This document shows positions 9,953 through 18,336 of a DNA stretch of 64,000 nt, piece after piece (position 1 is the stretch's first letter; every line of letters begins with the position of its first letter). Below the pieces are notes generated by a model. That model worked only from the letters and a program-made list of their open reading frames with translations, was not told the origin of the DNA and ran no database searches. Source of the DNA: Erwinia pyri (GTDB lineage: Bacteria > Pseudomonadota > Gammaproteobacteria > Enterobacterales > Enterobacteriaceae). The position numbers were made by a program, and so were the translations under genes. Location of the stretch: contig NZ_CP132353.1 of assembly GCF_030758455.1 (NCBI RefSeq), positions 310,001 through 374,000 on the forward strand, read 5' to 3'.

Positions 9953-10011
9953 CCATGCTTTTGATCTGTTTGACCGCCGAACACACTGGCAAAACTGAAT
10001 CTGATGGGTGG

Positions 10012-10109
10012 CACCATAAGGCACGTTAGCCGAGTGTATGCCGCAGGGATGCGGCATCCAAGCCTACAGGGAGGTATTTACGGCGTCTCGGATAACGTGC
10101 CTTATGGTG
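10012..10109. repeat. Inverted-repeat element containing palindromic copy B
   Basis: The 17-base arms 10012-10028 (CACCATAAGGCACGTTA) and 10093-10109 are perfectly complementary. They enclose a smaller dyad, TGCCGCAGGGATGCGGCA, at 10039-10056 and a tail GGGAGGTATTTACGGCGT that resembles the end of copy A. The structure suggests a small palindromic, MITE-like or BIME-like unit. No transposase is nearby. Confidence 0.7.
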
Positions 10110-10206
10110 ACGCCTTACCACCGCACCCGGTTTTGACCTGTGTAAGCCTGAAGCTTCCCAAAAACGTCGTACGCCTTACCACAACCAGTTTCGAAGTGAA
10201 GTGTAC

Positions 10207-10247
10207 AGAAAGGTCAGGTCGTCTGTGAATTCAGGCGATCTGGTCAG
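10207..10247 (+). repeat. 41-base direct repeat, copy 2
   Basis: This matches copy 1 (9664-9704) at 39 of 41 positions, differing only at its positions 21 and 25. Its last four bases overlap the end of zntA (stop codon at 10244-10246), so the 3' end of zntA itself may be the origin of the duplicated sequence. Confidence 0.85.
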
Positions 10248-12505
10248 CTTTTCCGAAGCAGACGTAATGCATTAGCGGTTACTAACGCTGTAGCGCCTGA
10301 ATCGGCGAGAACTGCCAGCCACAATCCGGTAATGCCCATCAGCGTCGTGATCAGAAAGATCCCTTTCAACCCCAGCGCAATAGTCACGTTCTGGCGGATA
10401 TTGGCATGCGTCGCTCTGGACAAGCGGATCATGGTTGCCAGCCCGCCCAGCCGATTATGCGTCAGCGCGGCGTCGGCGGTTTCCAGCGCCACATCGCTGC
10501 CGCTGCCCATGGCAATGCCGATAGTGGCGGCTTTCATCGCGGGAGCATCATTAATGCCGTCGCCGACCATGGCAACAGGCTGCTGCTGATTAAGCTCGCC
10601 GATGGCCGCCACTTTGTCTGCAGGCAGCAGGCCAGCACGATAATCAATGCCCAGCTCTCCGGCAATGGCGGCTGCGGCACGAGGGTTATCGCCAGTCAGC
10701 ATCACCGCCTGAATGTTCATTGCCTTCAGCTCAGCCAGCGCAGCTAAAGCATCGGGCCGTAACGTATCACGCAGCACAATCAGCGCGGTTGGCCGGCTCT
10801 CTTCCAGCAGTACCACCACCGTGTTGCCCTCGGCTTCCAGCCGGATGACCTGCTCAGCCTGACGGGAAGTCAGCACGTTTGCTGCCAGTCGGCCCGGCGC
10901 GCTGATTAAAAGTTTGTGACCACCAACTACTGCCTCCACGCCGCTGCCTGCAAGCGCCCGCTGCTCGCTGGCCTGCGGTAGCGTCAGCTTTCTTTCCGCA
11001 GCCTGCGCCACCATCGCTTTCGCCAGCGGGTGTGAAGAACCGCTTTCCACCGCCGCCGCTTTGGCCAGCAGGGAAACTTCACTCTCCTCGGTTAGCGGCA
11101 CAACGGCGACAACCTGCGGCTTACCTTGCGTTAGCGTGCCTGTTTTATCAAAAGCCAGGGTGCGAACGCCATTCAGGCTTTCCAGCGCCGCGCCACCTTT
11201 GATCAGCACCCCGCGGCGGGAAGCCGCAGCCAGACCAGAAGTAATGGCTGCCGGGGTGGATATCACCAGCGCGCAAGGGCAGCCAATCAGCAGCAGCGTC
11301 AGACCTTTATAGATCCACGGCTGCCACTCTGCCGCCATCAGCAGCGGCGGGATTATCGCTGTCAGCAGCGCTAATGCCATGATTATCGGCGTATAGATCC
11401 GGCTGAAACGGTCCAGAAAGCGCTCAATGGGCGCACGATTCGCTTCGGCCTCTTCAATCAGATGCAGGATGCGGTCAATCGCGCTCTCGCCCGGCTCAGA
11501 AACCACTTCCAGCTGAACCTGACGGTCAACGCTCAGGCAGCCTGCGGCAACGGTTTCACCCTGCTGGCGCTCAACCGGCACCGACTCGCCGGTCAGGGCA
11601 CTTTCATCAAAGCTGGCGAAAGAAGAGAGCAGACGCGCATCCGCTGGTAACCGCGAACCCGCCGCAACCTCGATCCTGTCGCCTGGTCGCAGGGCGCTAA
11701 GTGGAACCGTTTCCCGCACGTTGCCGTTCAGCCGGACAGCCTCTTCAGGTTTCAGGGCCATTAAAGCCGTGACGCCGCGCCGAGCCCGACTGGCAGCAAA
11801 AGACTCAAGCCGCTCGCCGAGCAGGAACAGCAGAAGCACCATAGCCGCTTCCGCCGTGGCGCCAATAAACAGCGCGCCAATGGCCGCAACGCTCATCAGC
11901 GTTTCAATGGCAAACGGCGTTCCGCTACGGATCAGACGAAGGGCGCTGCGGGCGACAGGCCAGACGCCGACCAGCGTGGTCAGCGTAAAGGCAATCTCGC
12001 CTGCCTGCGGGTGGACAATGTGGATCAGCCAGCTGACGAGCATTAAGCCGCACAGCAAAATCAGGGCGCGGTTTTCCTGCCAGAAACCGGGAGAAGGGTC
12101 GGCCGTATGAGAGGCATTGCTGAGTCTCAGCTTAAAACCCGCTCTGGCAACGGCAGCTTCCACCTGCTGACGAACATCTTTATCTGCATTGACCACCAGC
12201 TTCTCGGTGGCAAACAGCACACGCGCTTGTGCAACATCCGGCAAATTGCTGACGGCCGTTTCAATTTTACGGGCGCAGGCCGGGCAGTCCATTCCTTCGA
12301 TCAGCCAGCTAAAGCGTGCTCTGTCGCTCTCCTCTTCACACTCGCTGCCCGAACTACAGCCCGACTCACTGCAACAGCTGGATTCAGGAGCGGCAGGGGT
12401 TATAGCCGCAATTTTCCTGATGACGGGGCGAGGTTTAGCGCTGCAATCAGGCTGACCGGGGGCGTGGCGATGACCACAAGAGCAAGGGGATGAGTGTGAG
12501 TGCAT
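10244..12505 (-). CDS. zntA: Zn2+/Cd2+/Pb2+-exporting P-type ATPase ZntA
   Basis: This 753-residue inner-membrane P1B-type ATPase exports zinc, cadmium and lead. Features in order: a Cys/His-rich N-terminal tail (residues 1-57, with clusters around 8-21 and 44-56), the metal-binding domain with GMDCPAC (Cys74 and Cys77), membrane helices, the CPC motif in IGCPCAL, the phosphorylation site DKTGT, the HP motif in SSHPLAKA, and GDGINDAPA. The N-terminal tail is richer in Cys than usual for the E. coli protein, which is about 20 residues shorter. Expression is almost certainly controlled by ZntR through the 20-base-spacer promoter just upstream. yhhN lies behind, as in E. coli. Confidence 0.96.
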   Translation of the reverse strand: MHSHSSPCSCGHRHAPGQPDCSAKPRPVIRKIAAITPAAPESSCCSESGCSSGSECEEESDRARFSWLIEGMDCPACARKIETAVSNLPDVAQARVLFATEKLVVNADKDVRQQVEAAVARAGFKLRLSNASHTADPSPGFWQENRALILLCGLMLVSWLIHIVHPQAGEIAFTLTTLVGVWPVARSALRLIRSGTPFAIETLMSVAAIGALFIGATAEAAMVLLLFLLGERLESFAASRARRGVTALMALKPEEAVRLNGNVRETVPLSALRPGDRIEVAAGSRLPADARLLSSFASFDESALTGESVPVERQQGETVAAGCLSVDRQVQLEVVSEPGESAIDRILHLIEEAEANRAPIERFLDRFSRIYTPIIMALALLTAIIPPLLMAAEWQPWIYKGLTLLLIGCPCALVISTPAAITSGLAAASRRGVLIKGGAALESLNGVRTLAFDKTGTLTQGKPQVVAVVPLTEESEVSLLAKAAAVESGSSHPLAKAMVAQAAERKLTLPQASEQRALAGSGVEAVVGGHKLLISAPGRLAANVLTSRQAEQVIRLEAEGNTVVVLLEESRPTALIVLRDTLRPDALAALAELKAMNIQAVMLTGDNPRAAAAIAGELGIDYRAGLLPADKVAAIGELNQQQPVAMVGDGINDAPAMKAATIGIAMGSGSDVALETADAALTHNRLGGLATMIRLSRATHANIRQNVTIALGLKGIFLITTLMGITGLWLAVLADSGATALVTANALRLLRKS

Positions 12506-12552
12506 AACGCCTCCTGATGAGTAACGGCGGGAAACGTTCCCGCCGATACGCC

Positions 12553-12584
12553 ATCATACACTCTGGAGTGGACTCCAGAGTCAA
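12553..12584 (-). promoter_or_regulatory. ZntR-type promoter of zntA
   Basis: On the minus strand, -35 TTGACT (12579-12584) and -10 TATGAT (12553-12558) are separated by 20 bases. A near-perfect dyad with arms ACTCTGGAGT and ACTCCAGAGT (12560-12581) fills the gap. The over-long spacer and central dyad are the hallmark of MerR-family activators, and the sequence is nearly that of the E. coli zntA promoter bound by ZntR. Confidence 0.92.
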
Positions 12585-12598
12585 GGCCTTTGCGCTGC

Positions 12599-13225
12599 TT
12601 ACAGGTAGAGCGAGCGTACGATCATAAAGTGGCCGGCAAAATAGCAGGCGGCAACAATCGCGCTGTCCGAGGTAAAACGACGACGATAGTGGGTAATAAA
12701 CCAGACGATATTCGCCAGCAGCAGCAGTGAAGTACCCACCATCAGCGTGAAGCTGTAATCCGTTGGGCGGAAGAAATACTGCTCTGTGGTCAGCCAGACC
12801 ATCAGCAACGTCATGCCGATAAAGGTACAGATTGGCCAGCGCAGATCCTCAAGGCGTGACCAGATGGTGGCGATCAGCGCTGCGCCAATAATCACCAGCG
12901 CCAGCGGTATTGGCCAGAAAAAGGTCAGCGTCATGTGGCTGGCGAAGCAGATAGTGTAAAGCAGGTGAGAGAGGAAGAAAGCGCCCATCGCGTAGAGCAT
13001 ACGCCGGTTCGGCAGCAGGGTCAGCGCATCGCCAATAAGCGTGGCAAGCAGACCAAACAGGATGAGGTAATCTGTCGTGTTGAGAACCGGAGCCTGCCAG
13101 GCCAGCGCTAAAAGCAGCAGCAGCGTAACGGGCTTAAATACCCAGCGTTGCCACTGAGGGCCACGATAGGAGGCGTCAACATATAACCAACCGGAAAAAA
13201 ACACTGCCAAAAACGACCAAATCAT
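12599..13225 (-). CDS. yhhN: YhhN-family (TMEM86/lysoplasmalogenase-like) membrane protein
   Basis: This 208-residue protein is made almost entirely of hydrophobic helices (about seven or eight) and belongs to the YhhN/TMEM86 family. Animal members hydrolyse lysoplasmalogens; the bacterial function is unsettled, so the enzyme name should be treated with caution. Recognisable pieces are [14 protein letters not shown] and [15 protein letters not shown]. It lies behind the zntA promoter on the same strand and has its own start at 13225. Its neighbours zntA and yhhM are the same as in E. coli. Confidence 0.9.
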   Translation of the reverse strand: MIWSFLAVFFSGWLYVDASYRGPQWQRWVFKPVTLLLLLALAWQAPVLNTTDYLILFGLLATLIGDALTLLPNRRMLYAMGAFFLSHLLYTICFASHMTLTFFWPIPLALVIIGAALIATIWSRLEDLRWPICTFIGMTLLMVWLTTEQYFFRPTDYSFTLMVGTSLLLLANIVWFITHYRRRFTSDSAIVAACYFAGHFMIVRSLYL

Positions 13226-13375
13226 AATGTGTCCCTTTGTTTTCAGATGCCAGACTCCACAAATCTGAATTCAGTTTAGGCCACGCCATCACGATGTGAC
13301 AATGGGAGGGCTCTGGTTGTATCCTTTCAGGCCAGCAAACCATCCGCATCGCCTGACAGGGAGAAAAAGGAAAAT

Positions 13376-13720
13376 ATGAAGCTTCTGTTTTTCGTCGTAC
13401 TGGCTGTGATTGCCGTGCTGGCTACGCGTCAGTTCATAAAGCAGCGCAGAGAAGTTGCAGTGAATGACGCCTCTCCGGTTCGTTCTATGCCGGCTGAAGT
13501 GAAAGCCAAGCGCGAGTTCCCGCTGCCAAACCGTCGGTCACGCCAGCGTGAAGTCATTCCGGTTGAGGAGATGCGCTTTGAGGCGTGGTTCCATCCGCTG
13601 AATGGCGCAGGGGATTTTAAGCTGGTGCTTAAAGAAAAAGATTATAATCAGATAGATAAAGGTGACAGGGGACAATTGAAAGTGCAGGGAACGCGTTTTA
13701 TCTCCTTTAACGCTAACTGA
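13376..13720 (+). CDS. yhhM: DUF2500 protein YhhM
   Basis: This 114-residue protein has one N-terminal membrane anchor (residues 1-19, MKLLFFVVLAVIAVLATRQ) followed by a basic linker. A soluble domain follows from about residue 60 (EMRFEAWFHPLNGAGDFKL ... DRGQLKVQGTRFISF). It is the E. coli YhhM family (DUF2500), of unknown function. The start has a good AAAAAGGA site. It sits between yhhN and yhhL, as in E. coli. Confidence 0.9.
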   Translation: MKLLFFVVLAVIAVLATRQFIKQRREVAVNDASPVRSMPAEVKAKREFPLPNRRSRQREVIPVEEMRFEAWFHPLNGAGDFKLVLKEKDYNQIDKGDRGQLKVQGTRFISFNAN

Positions 13721-13726
13721 GAGCCT

Positions 13727-13770
13727 GCCGAAAGAGCCTGGCCTGTTCCGTGCTCTTTCGGCTGGTTTCT
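13727..13770 (+). terminator. Hairpin after yhhM
   Basis: An 11-bp perfect stem (GCCGAAAGAGC at 13727-13737 and GCTCTTTCGGC at 13752-13762) with a 14-base loop is followed by a T-rich stretch. It lies between the converging yhhM and yhhL genes and probably ends yhhM. Confidence 0.65.
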
Positions 13771-13774
13771 GCTT

Positions 13775-14044
13775 TTACTTTTTCGGCAGAAACTTCTTTT
13801 GCCACGCCAGCAGTTCAAATACGCCAAAAAAGAAGATTTTGATCTGCATCAGGGCGCTCAGCTTGGGCGCATCCCTGGGCTGCGTGGCACGCATCAGCAC
13901 CAGCTGCAGACTATGCATCACCACCATGAAAAACAGGGCAACATCAATAAAATATTTCAGCGGCTTGGGAAACGGATGCACCAGGTTGAGCAGTAAAAAC
14001 GCCCAGACACAGATCATCAGTAACCGGCCGATATTAATCAGCAT
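13775..14044 (-). CDS. yhhL: DUF1145 protein YhhL
   Basis: This 89-residue inner-membrane protein has two or three hydrophobic segments (LLMICVWAFLLLNLV, ALFFMVVMHSLQLVLM, KIFFFGVFELLAW) and belongs to DUF1145, unknown function. I chose the ATG at 14044 because it follows AAGGAAGAGAAAA and gives the exact family length. An upstream ATG at 14065 is possible but would lengthen the overlap. The gene overlaps the end of rsmD by 11 bases, so the two are translationally coupled, as in E. coli. Confidence 0.88.
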   Translation of the reverse strand: MLINIGRLLMICVWAFLLLNLVHPFPKPLKYFIDVALFFMVVMHSLQLVLMRATQPRDAPKLSALMQIKIFFFGVFELLAWQKKFLPKK

Positions 14045-14639
14045 TTTTCTCTTCCTTTTCAGCAATCTGACGGTGGTAAAGGCGATAAGCTACCTGACCC
14101 GCTATCTTCTCCCGATAGAGTTGCCAGCTTACCGGCACCGGCGGCAGGCCATGCTCCACTTCGCTCTCCACATAAATCAGCGCGCTTTCCGCCAGCCAGC
14201 CCTGGGTTTCCAGCTGGTCGATGGTCTGTTCCAGCAGTCCCTTACGGAACGGCGGATCGATAAAGATCAGGTCGTACGGTTCGCCGCCCTGCGCCAGAAA
14301 CTGCAGGGTGTTTACGTTTATCACCCGGCCCGTTTTTGCCCCCAGCGTGGCAAGATTTTTCTCCAGCTGTTGGGCTACCGGACGCTCCAGCTCCAGCAGC
14401 GTTGCCGAGGCCGCATGACGGGAGAGTGCCTCCAGCCCCAGCGCCCCACTTCCGGCAAAACAATCCAGACAGCGGGCGCCCTGAATATCGGGCGCCAGCC
14501 AGTTAAATAACGTTTCACGAACGCGATCGGTCGTTGGGCGCAGTCCGGCGCTGTCCGGCACCGGAAGTTTTCTGCCACGCCACAGACCGCCAATAATGCG
14601 GATTTGTCCGGCGCCACCGCCACGGGGTTTTTTATTCAT
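14034..14639 (-). CDS. rsmD: 16S rRNA (guanine966-N2)-methyltransferase RsmD
   Basis: This 201-residue SAM-dependent methyltransferase modifies G966 of 16S rRNA. Visible motifs are IIGGLWRGRKLPVPDSAGLRPTTDRVRETLFNWL at the N-terminus (substrate and cofactor entry, residues about 15-48), CLDCFAGSGALGLEALS (SAM site) and the catalytic IFIDPPF, a variant of the NPPY motif. It is divergent from ftsY with a 165-base gap, and yhhL follows it with overlap, as in E. coli. Confidence 0.95.
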   Translation of the reverse strand: MNKKPRGGGAGQIRIIGGLWRGRKLPVPDSAGLRPTTDRVRETLFNWLAPDIQGARCLDCFAGSGALGLEALSRHAASATLLELERPVAQQLEKNLATLGAKTGRVINVNTLQFLAQGGEPYDLIFIDPPFRKGLLEQTIDQLETQGWLAESALIYVESEVEHGLPPVPVSWQLYREKIAGQVAYRLYHRQIAEKEEKNAD

Positions 14640-14804
14640 GCTGCTGAACTCTACATAATTTGTTGCACAGTTTAACGCGCGATCGGGGCGGAGGAAACGT
14701 AAAAAGGGTGCTGTGTTGCGTTAGCAGGAAAGTGTTAGACTAGGGGATTAAGATGATTTTCAGAGACCTGACAGTTTTTTCCCCGCGAGGAGTGTGGTTG
14801 CACC

Positions 14805-16397
14805 ATGGCAAAAAATAAAAAACGTGGCTTTTTTTCCTGGCTGGGATTGGGGCGTGAAGAGCAGGCGCCTCAGGAAGAGACAAAAGAGACGTTAGCGGAA
14901 CAGCAGCCCGCGGCTGAGACATCATCAGATGGCGCCACGCCAGCGGCTGAACAACGCGCGGAAGCGATAGTTGAAGTAACCGAAACCGTTGCTCAGCAGC
15001 AGGCCGCCCACGCTGAAGAAGCGATAAAGGCGCCTCCGGCAGCAGAGACTCTGGCTGAAGAGGTTGCTGAAGTTAAGCCAGCGCCTGCGGAAGAGTATCT
15101 GCCGGAAGAGGTTGCTGAAGTTAAGCCAGCGCCTGAAGAAGAGTACCTGCCGGAAGAGGTTGCTGAAGTTAAACCAGCGCCTGAAGAGGAGTACCTGCCG
15201 GAAGAGGTTGCTGAAGTTAAGCCAGCGCCTGAGGAAGAGTACCTGCCGGAAGAAGTTGCTGAAGTTAAACCAGCGCCTGAAGAAGAGTACCTGCCGGAAG
15301 AAGTGGCTGAAGCTGAGTCGGAAGAGGAGATCTCCCCGGAAGAGCTGGAAGCCATAGCGCTGGCGGCGGGTGAGGCAGAATCGGGACAAATTGCTAAAGA
15401 AGAGTCCGTAGCCGCGGCGTTAGCCAAAGTGGAACAGGCCGACAGCGCAGAGCAGGCGGAACAACAGCGGCCAACTAAAGAGGGCTTTTTTGCCCGCCTG
15501 AAACGCAGCCTGGTGAAAACGCGCCAGAATCTGGGTTCCGGGTTTATTGGCCTGTTCCGCGGCAAAAAGATTGATGACGATCTGTTTGAGGAGCTGGAAG
15601 AGCAGCTGCTGATCGCTGACGTTGGGGTGGAAACCACGCGCCGCATCATCAGCAACCTTACCCAGCAGGCAAACCGCAAGCAGCTGCGCGACGCAGAAGC
15701 GCTTTACGGTCTGCTTAAGCAGGAGATGTCAGAGATTCTGGCTAAAGTGGAAGCGCCGCTGGATGTCAGCCGCAAAACGCCTTTCGTTATTCTGATGGTT
15801 GGCGTCAACGGCGTGGGTAAAACCACCACCATCGGCAAACTGGCGCGCCAGTATCAGGCGGAAGGTAAATCCGTGATGCTGGCCGCAGGGGATACCTTCC
15901 GTGCTGCAGCGGTCGAACAGCTTCAGGTCTGGGGGCAGCGCAATAATATTCCGGTGATTGCCCAGCAAACCGGTGCGGACTCTGCTTCGGTGATTTTTGA
16001 TGCCATTCAGGCCGCCAAAGCGCGCCACGTTGACGTATTGATTGCCGATACCGCAGGACGCCTGCAGAACAAAGCGCACCTGATGGAAGAGTTGAAGAAA
16101 ATTACCCGCGTGATGAAAAAGCTGGATGAACAGGCGCCGCATGAAGTGATGCTGACCATTGACGCCAGTACCGGCCAGAACGCCATCAGCCAGACTAAGC
16201 TGTTCCATGAGGCGGTGGGCCTGACGGGGATTACCCTGACCAAGCTGGACGGCACGGCAAAAGGGGGCGTGATCTTCTCCGTGGCCGATCAGTTTGCCAT
16301 TCCTATCCGCTATATCGGTGTGGGTGAGGGCATTGAAGATTTACGCTCGTTTAAGGCTGACGATTTTATAGAGGCACTTTTTGCCCGAGAGGACTAA
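14805..16397 (+). CDS. ftsY: Signal recognition particle receptor FtsY
   Basis: This 530-residue peripheral membrane GTPase docks SRP-ribosome complexes at the SecYEG translocon. The N-terminus (MAKNKKRGFFSWLG) is the basic membrane-targeting patch, followed by an acidic A domain that contains five 16-residue tandem repeats at residues 85-164. The NG domain starts near residue 225 (KEGFFARLKRSLVKTRQNLG). GTPase motifs are GVNGVGKTTT at 333-342, DTFRAAA, DTAGR and TKLDGTAKGG. The A domain is variable between species; the repeat array makes this protein longer than E. coli FtsY (497 residues). It is first in an operon with ftsE, five bases downstream. Confidence 0.96.
   Translation: MAKNKKRGFFSWLGLGREEQAPQEETKETLAEQQPAAETSSDGATPAAEQRAEAIVEVTETVAQQQAAHAEEAIKAPPAAETLAEEVAEVKPAPAEEYLPEEVAEVKPAPEEEYLPEEVAEVKPAPEEEYLPEEVAEVKPAPEEEYLPEEVAEVKPAPEEEYLPEEVAEAESEEEISPEELEAIALAAGEAESGQIAKEESVAAALAKVEQADSAEQAEQQRPTKEGFFARLKRSLVKTRQNLGSGFIGLFRGKKIDDDLFEELEEQLLIADVGVETTRRIISNLTQQANRKQLRDAEALYGLLKQEMSEILAKVEAPLDVSRKTPFVILMVGVNGVGKTTTIGKLARQYQAEGKSVMLAAGDTFRAAAVEQLQVWGQRNNIPVIAQQTGADSASVIFDAIQAAKARHVDVLIADTAGRLQNKAHLMEELKKITRVMKKLDEQAPHEVMLTIDASTGQNAISQTKLFHEAVGLTGITLTKLDGTAKGGVIFSVADQFAIPIRYIGVGEGIEDLRSFKADDFIEALFARED
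15057..15296 (+). repeat. 48-base tandem repeat inside ftsY (5 copies)
   Basis: Five consecutive 16-residue units of the form EEVAEVKPAPEEEYLP are encoded; the first has AEE in place of EEE. A partial sixth (EEVAEAE) follows. The DNA units differ by only a few synonymous bases, so copy number could change by recombination or slippage. The antisense strand is also open here but is only a shadow. Confidence 0.95.
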
Positions 16398-16402
16398 TTA
16401 GG

Positions 16403-17071
16403 ATGATTCGCTTTGAAGAAGTCAGTAAGGCTTATCTCGGCGGTCGGCAAGCGCTTCAGGGGGTGGATTTTCATCTGCGCCCGGGAGAGATGGCGTTTCT
16501 GACCGGACATTCTGGCGCAGGGAAAAGTACATTGCTGAAGCTGATATGCGGCATTGAGCGCCCAAGCGCTGGCCATATCTGGTTCAGCGGGCATGACATC
16601 AGCCGTCTGAAAAGCAGTGAAGTGCCGTTTTTACGCCGTCAGATCGGCATGATTTTCCAGGATCACCACCTGCTGATGGACCGCTCCGTTTACGACAACG
16701 TGGCGATCCCGCTGATTATTGCCGGTGCCAGCGGAGAAGATATCCGCCGCCGCGTTTCTGCGGCGCTGGATAAGGTGGGTCTGCTGGATAAAGCTAAAAG
16801 TTATCCGATTCAGCTTTCCGGCGGTGAACAGCAGCGGGTGGGCATCGCCCGCGCGGTGGTGAACAAACCCGTTGTGCTGCTGGCAGATGAGCCTACCGGT
16901 AACCTGGATGACGCGCTGTCGGAAGATATTCTGCGCCTGTTTGAAGAGTTTAACCGGGTTGGCGTCACCGTTTTGATGGCAACCCACGACCGGGCGCTGA
17001 TTGCCCGGCGTAACTACCGCCTGATGACGCTGAATCAGGGACGTTTGCACGGAGGTCAGGGTGGCGAATAA
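16403..17071 (+). CDS. ftsE: Cell division ATP-binding protein FtsE
   Basis: This 222-residue ABC-type ATPase pairs with FtsX at the septum and drives activation of peptidoglycan amidases through EnvC. Walker [10 protein letters not shown] lies near residues 34-42, the ABC signature LSGGEQQRV near 137, and Walker [14 protein letters not shown] follows. It begins five bases after ftsY and overlaps ftsX by 11 bases, which indicates translational coupling in the ftsYEX operon. Confidence 0.97.
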   Translation: MIRFEEVSKAYLGGRQALQGVDFHLRPGEMAFLTGHSGAGKSTLLKLICGIERPSAGHIWFSGHDISRLKSSEVPFLRRQIGMIFQDHHLLMDRSVYDNVAIPLIIAGASGEDIRRRVSAALDKVGLLDKAKSYPIQLSGGEQQRVGIARAVVNKPVVLLADEPTGNLDDALSEDILRLFEEFNRVGVTVLMATHDRALIARRNYRLMTLNQGRLHGGQGGE

Positions 17072-18053
17072 ACGCAATTCCCGGGCGCCCGCTCCAAAAG
17101 CGGCAAGGCAGAAGCAGCCCTCAAAAAGCAAGGCGCTGAAAGGCGGCTGGCAGGAGCAGTGGCGCTATGCGCTGCGCGGCACGCTCTCTGATATGTGGCG
17201 TCAGCCGCTGGCCACGCTGCTGACGGTGATGGTGATTGCCATCTCACTGACGCTGCCCAGCGTCTGCTATATGGTGTGGAAAAACGTCAACCAGGCGGCG
17301 GAGCAGTGGTATCCCGCCCCGCAGCTGACGGTCTACCTGAGCAAAACGCTGGATGATGATGCCGCCGAAAACGTGGTAGCGCAGCTGAAGAAAGAGGAGG
17401 GGGTCGACAAGGTTAACTACCTGTCGCGCGAAGAGGCGATGGGCGAGTTCCGCAACTGGTCCGGCTTTGGCGGAGCGATGGATATGCTGGAGCAGAATCC
17501 GTTGCCTGCGGTAGCGATCATCACGCCAAAACTGACCTTCCAGAATTCCGACACCATGAGTAACCTCAGCGCCCGCGTGGCGAAAGTGCAGGGCGTGGAT
17601 GAGGTGAAAATGGATGACAGCTGGTTTGCCCGCCTGGCGGCGCTGACCGGCCTGGTCGGTCAGGTGGCCGCGATGATCGGCGTACTGATGATAGTGGCGG
17701 TGTTCCTGGTGATAGGGAACAGCGTACGGCTGAGCATCTTTGCCCGCCGTGACACCATTAACGTGCAGAAGCTGATTGGCGCAACTGACGGCTTTATCCT
17801 GCGCCCGTTCCTTTATGGCGGTGCGCTGCTGGGCTTTGCCGGGGCGCTGCTTTCGCTGATCCTCTCCGAGGTGCTGGTGTTCCGTCTGGAGACGGTAGTG
17901 ACACAGGTGGCCGCTGTATTTGGCACCACCTTTAACCTGACCGGACTGGCGTGGGATGAGAGCCTGCTGCTGCTGCTCATCTCAGCGATGATTGGCTGGA
18001 TAGCCGCCTGGCTGGCGACGGTACAACATTTACGTCGATTTACGCCTCAGTAA
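17061..18053 (+). CDS. ftsX: Cell division protein FtsX
   Basis: This 330-residue inner-membrane protein has the FtsX layout: a basic cytoplasmic tail (1-45), a first membrane helix ([23 protein letters not shown]), and a periplasmic loop of about 120 residues that recruits EnvC. Three further helices follow, in the C-terminal half. The start is GTG at 17061 behind GGAGGTCAGG, inside the end of ftsE. It is the last gene of ftsYEX, and rpoH follows with its own promoters. Confidence 0.96.
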   Translation: MANKRNSRAPAPKAARQKQPSKSKALKGGWQEQWRYALRGTLSDMWRQPLATLLTVMVIAISLTLPSVCYMVWKNVNQAAEQWYPAPQLTVYLSKTLDDDAAENVVAQLKKEEGVDKVNYLSREEAMGEFRNWSGFGGAMDMLEQNPLPAVAIITPKLTFQNSDTMSNLSARVAKVQGVDEVKMDDSWFARLAALTGLVGQVAAMIGVLMIVAVFLVIGNSVRLSIFARRDTINVQKLIGATDGFILRPFLYGGALLGFAGALLSLILSEVLVFRLETVVTQVAAVFGTTFNLTGLAWDESLLLLLISAMIGWIAAWLATVQHLRRFTPQ

Positions 18054-18074
18054 CCCCTCTACACGTTTTTTTGC

Positions 18075-18216
18075 TATAATCTTCCTCTGTTGCATGGCTA
18101 CTGTGCCGCAGAGGAAGTCATCATTTTGTCACTTCCTCCAGCAATCCTCCCCTGCCAGATGGTGTGTAGTTTATTCACCGTGAATAGTGAACTTGTGGAT
18201 AACTTTGACGTCGAAG
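18075..18216 (+). promoter_or_regulatory. rpoH promoter region with sigma-E promoter and DnaA box
   Basis: Three sites are visible. A -10 box TATAAT lies at 18075-18080 with no clear -35. A sigma-E type promoter follows the E. coli P3 pattern: GAACTT at 18189-18194, a 16-base spacer, then TCGAAG at 18211-18216. A perfect DnaA box (TTATCCACA on the minus strand) overlaps it at 18194-18202. In E. coli, extreme heat drives rpoH from the sigma-E promoter, and DnaA represses rpoH promoters, so the same wiring is likely here. Confidence 0.75.
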
Positions 18217-18336
18217 TAGCACAGATTGCGTTTAATTCTGGCTGCCGTTCACGTAATCTTGTGGATTGAGCAGGGAAACCGGCGCCGCTTTTAGGTTGAG
18301 GGCGCAGCATCATTGTTAAATTGAGAGAGGGTTTGA

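Larger units (their letters stand above)
9589..10243. other. Repeat-filled intergenic region between tusA and zntA
   Basis: This gap holds no supportable gene. It contains, in order, a 41-base direct-repeat copy, a palindromic element, an 18-copy hexamer array, a second palindromic element inside long inverted arms, and the second direct-repeat copy running into the zntA stop codon. Outer arms at 9704-9718 and 9788-9802 (14 of 15 bases paired) enclose the first palindromic element. The decamer CGCCTTACCA also occurs twice, at about 10111 and 10172. The region looks like nested dispersed repeats. Confidence 0.7.

Noticed and set aside
9767..10057. Open frames across the hexamer array encoding Lys-Pro, Ala-Leu and Leu-Trp repeats on both strands
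   Set aside because: A CCAAAG array lacks stop codons in every frame, so openness is automatic. There is no ribosome site, and no non-repeat coding sequence on either side.
14993..15679. Long minus-strand frame opposite ftsY with repeating Ser/Gly segments
   Set aside because: It is the antisense shadow of the FtsY acidic repeats; ftsY on the plus strand has clear GTPase motifs.
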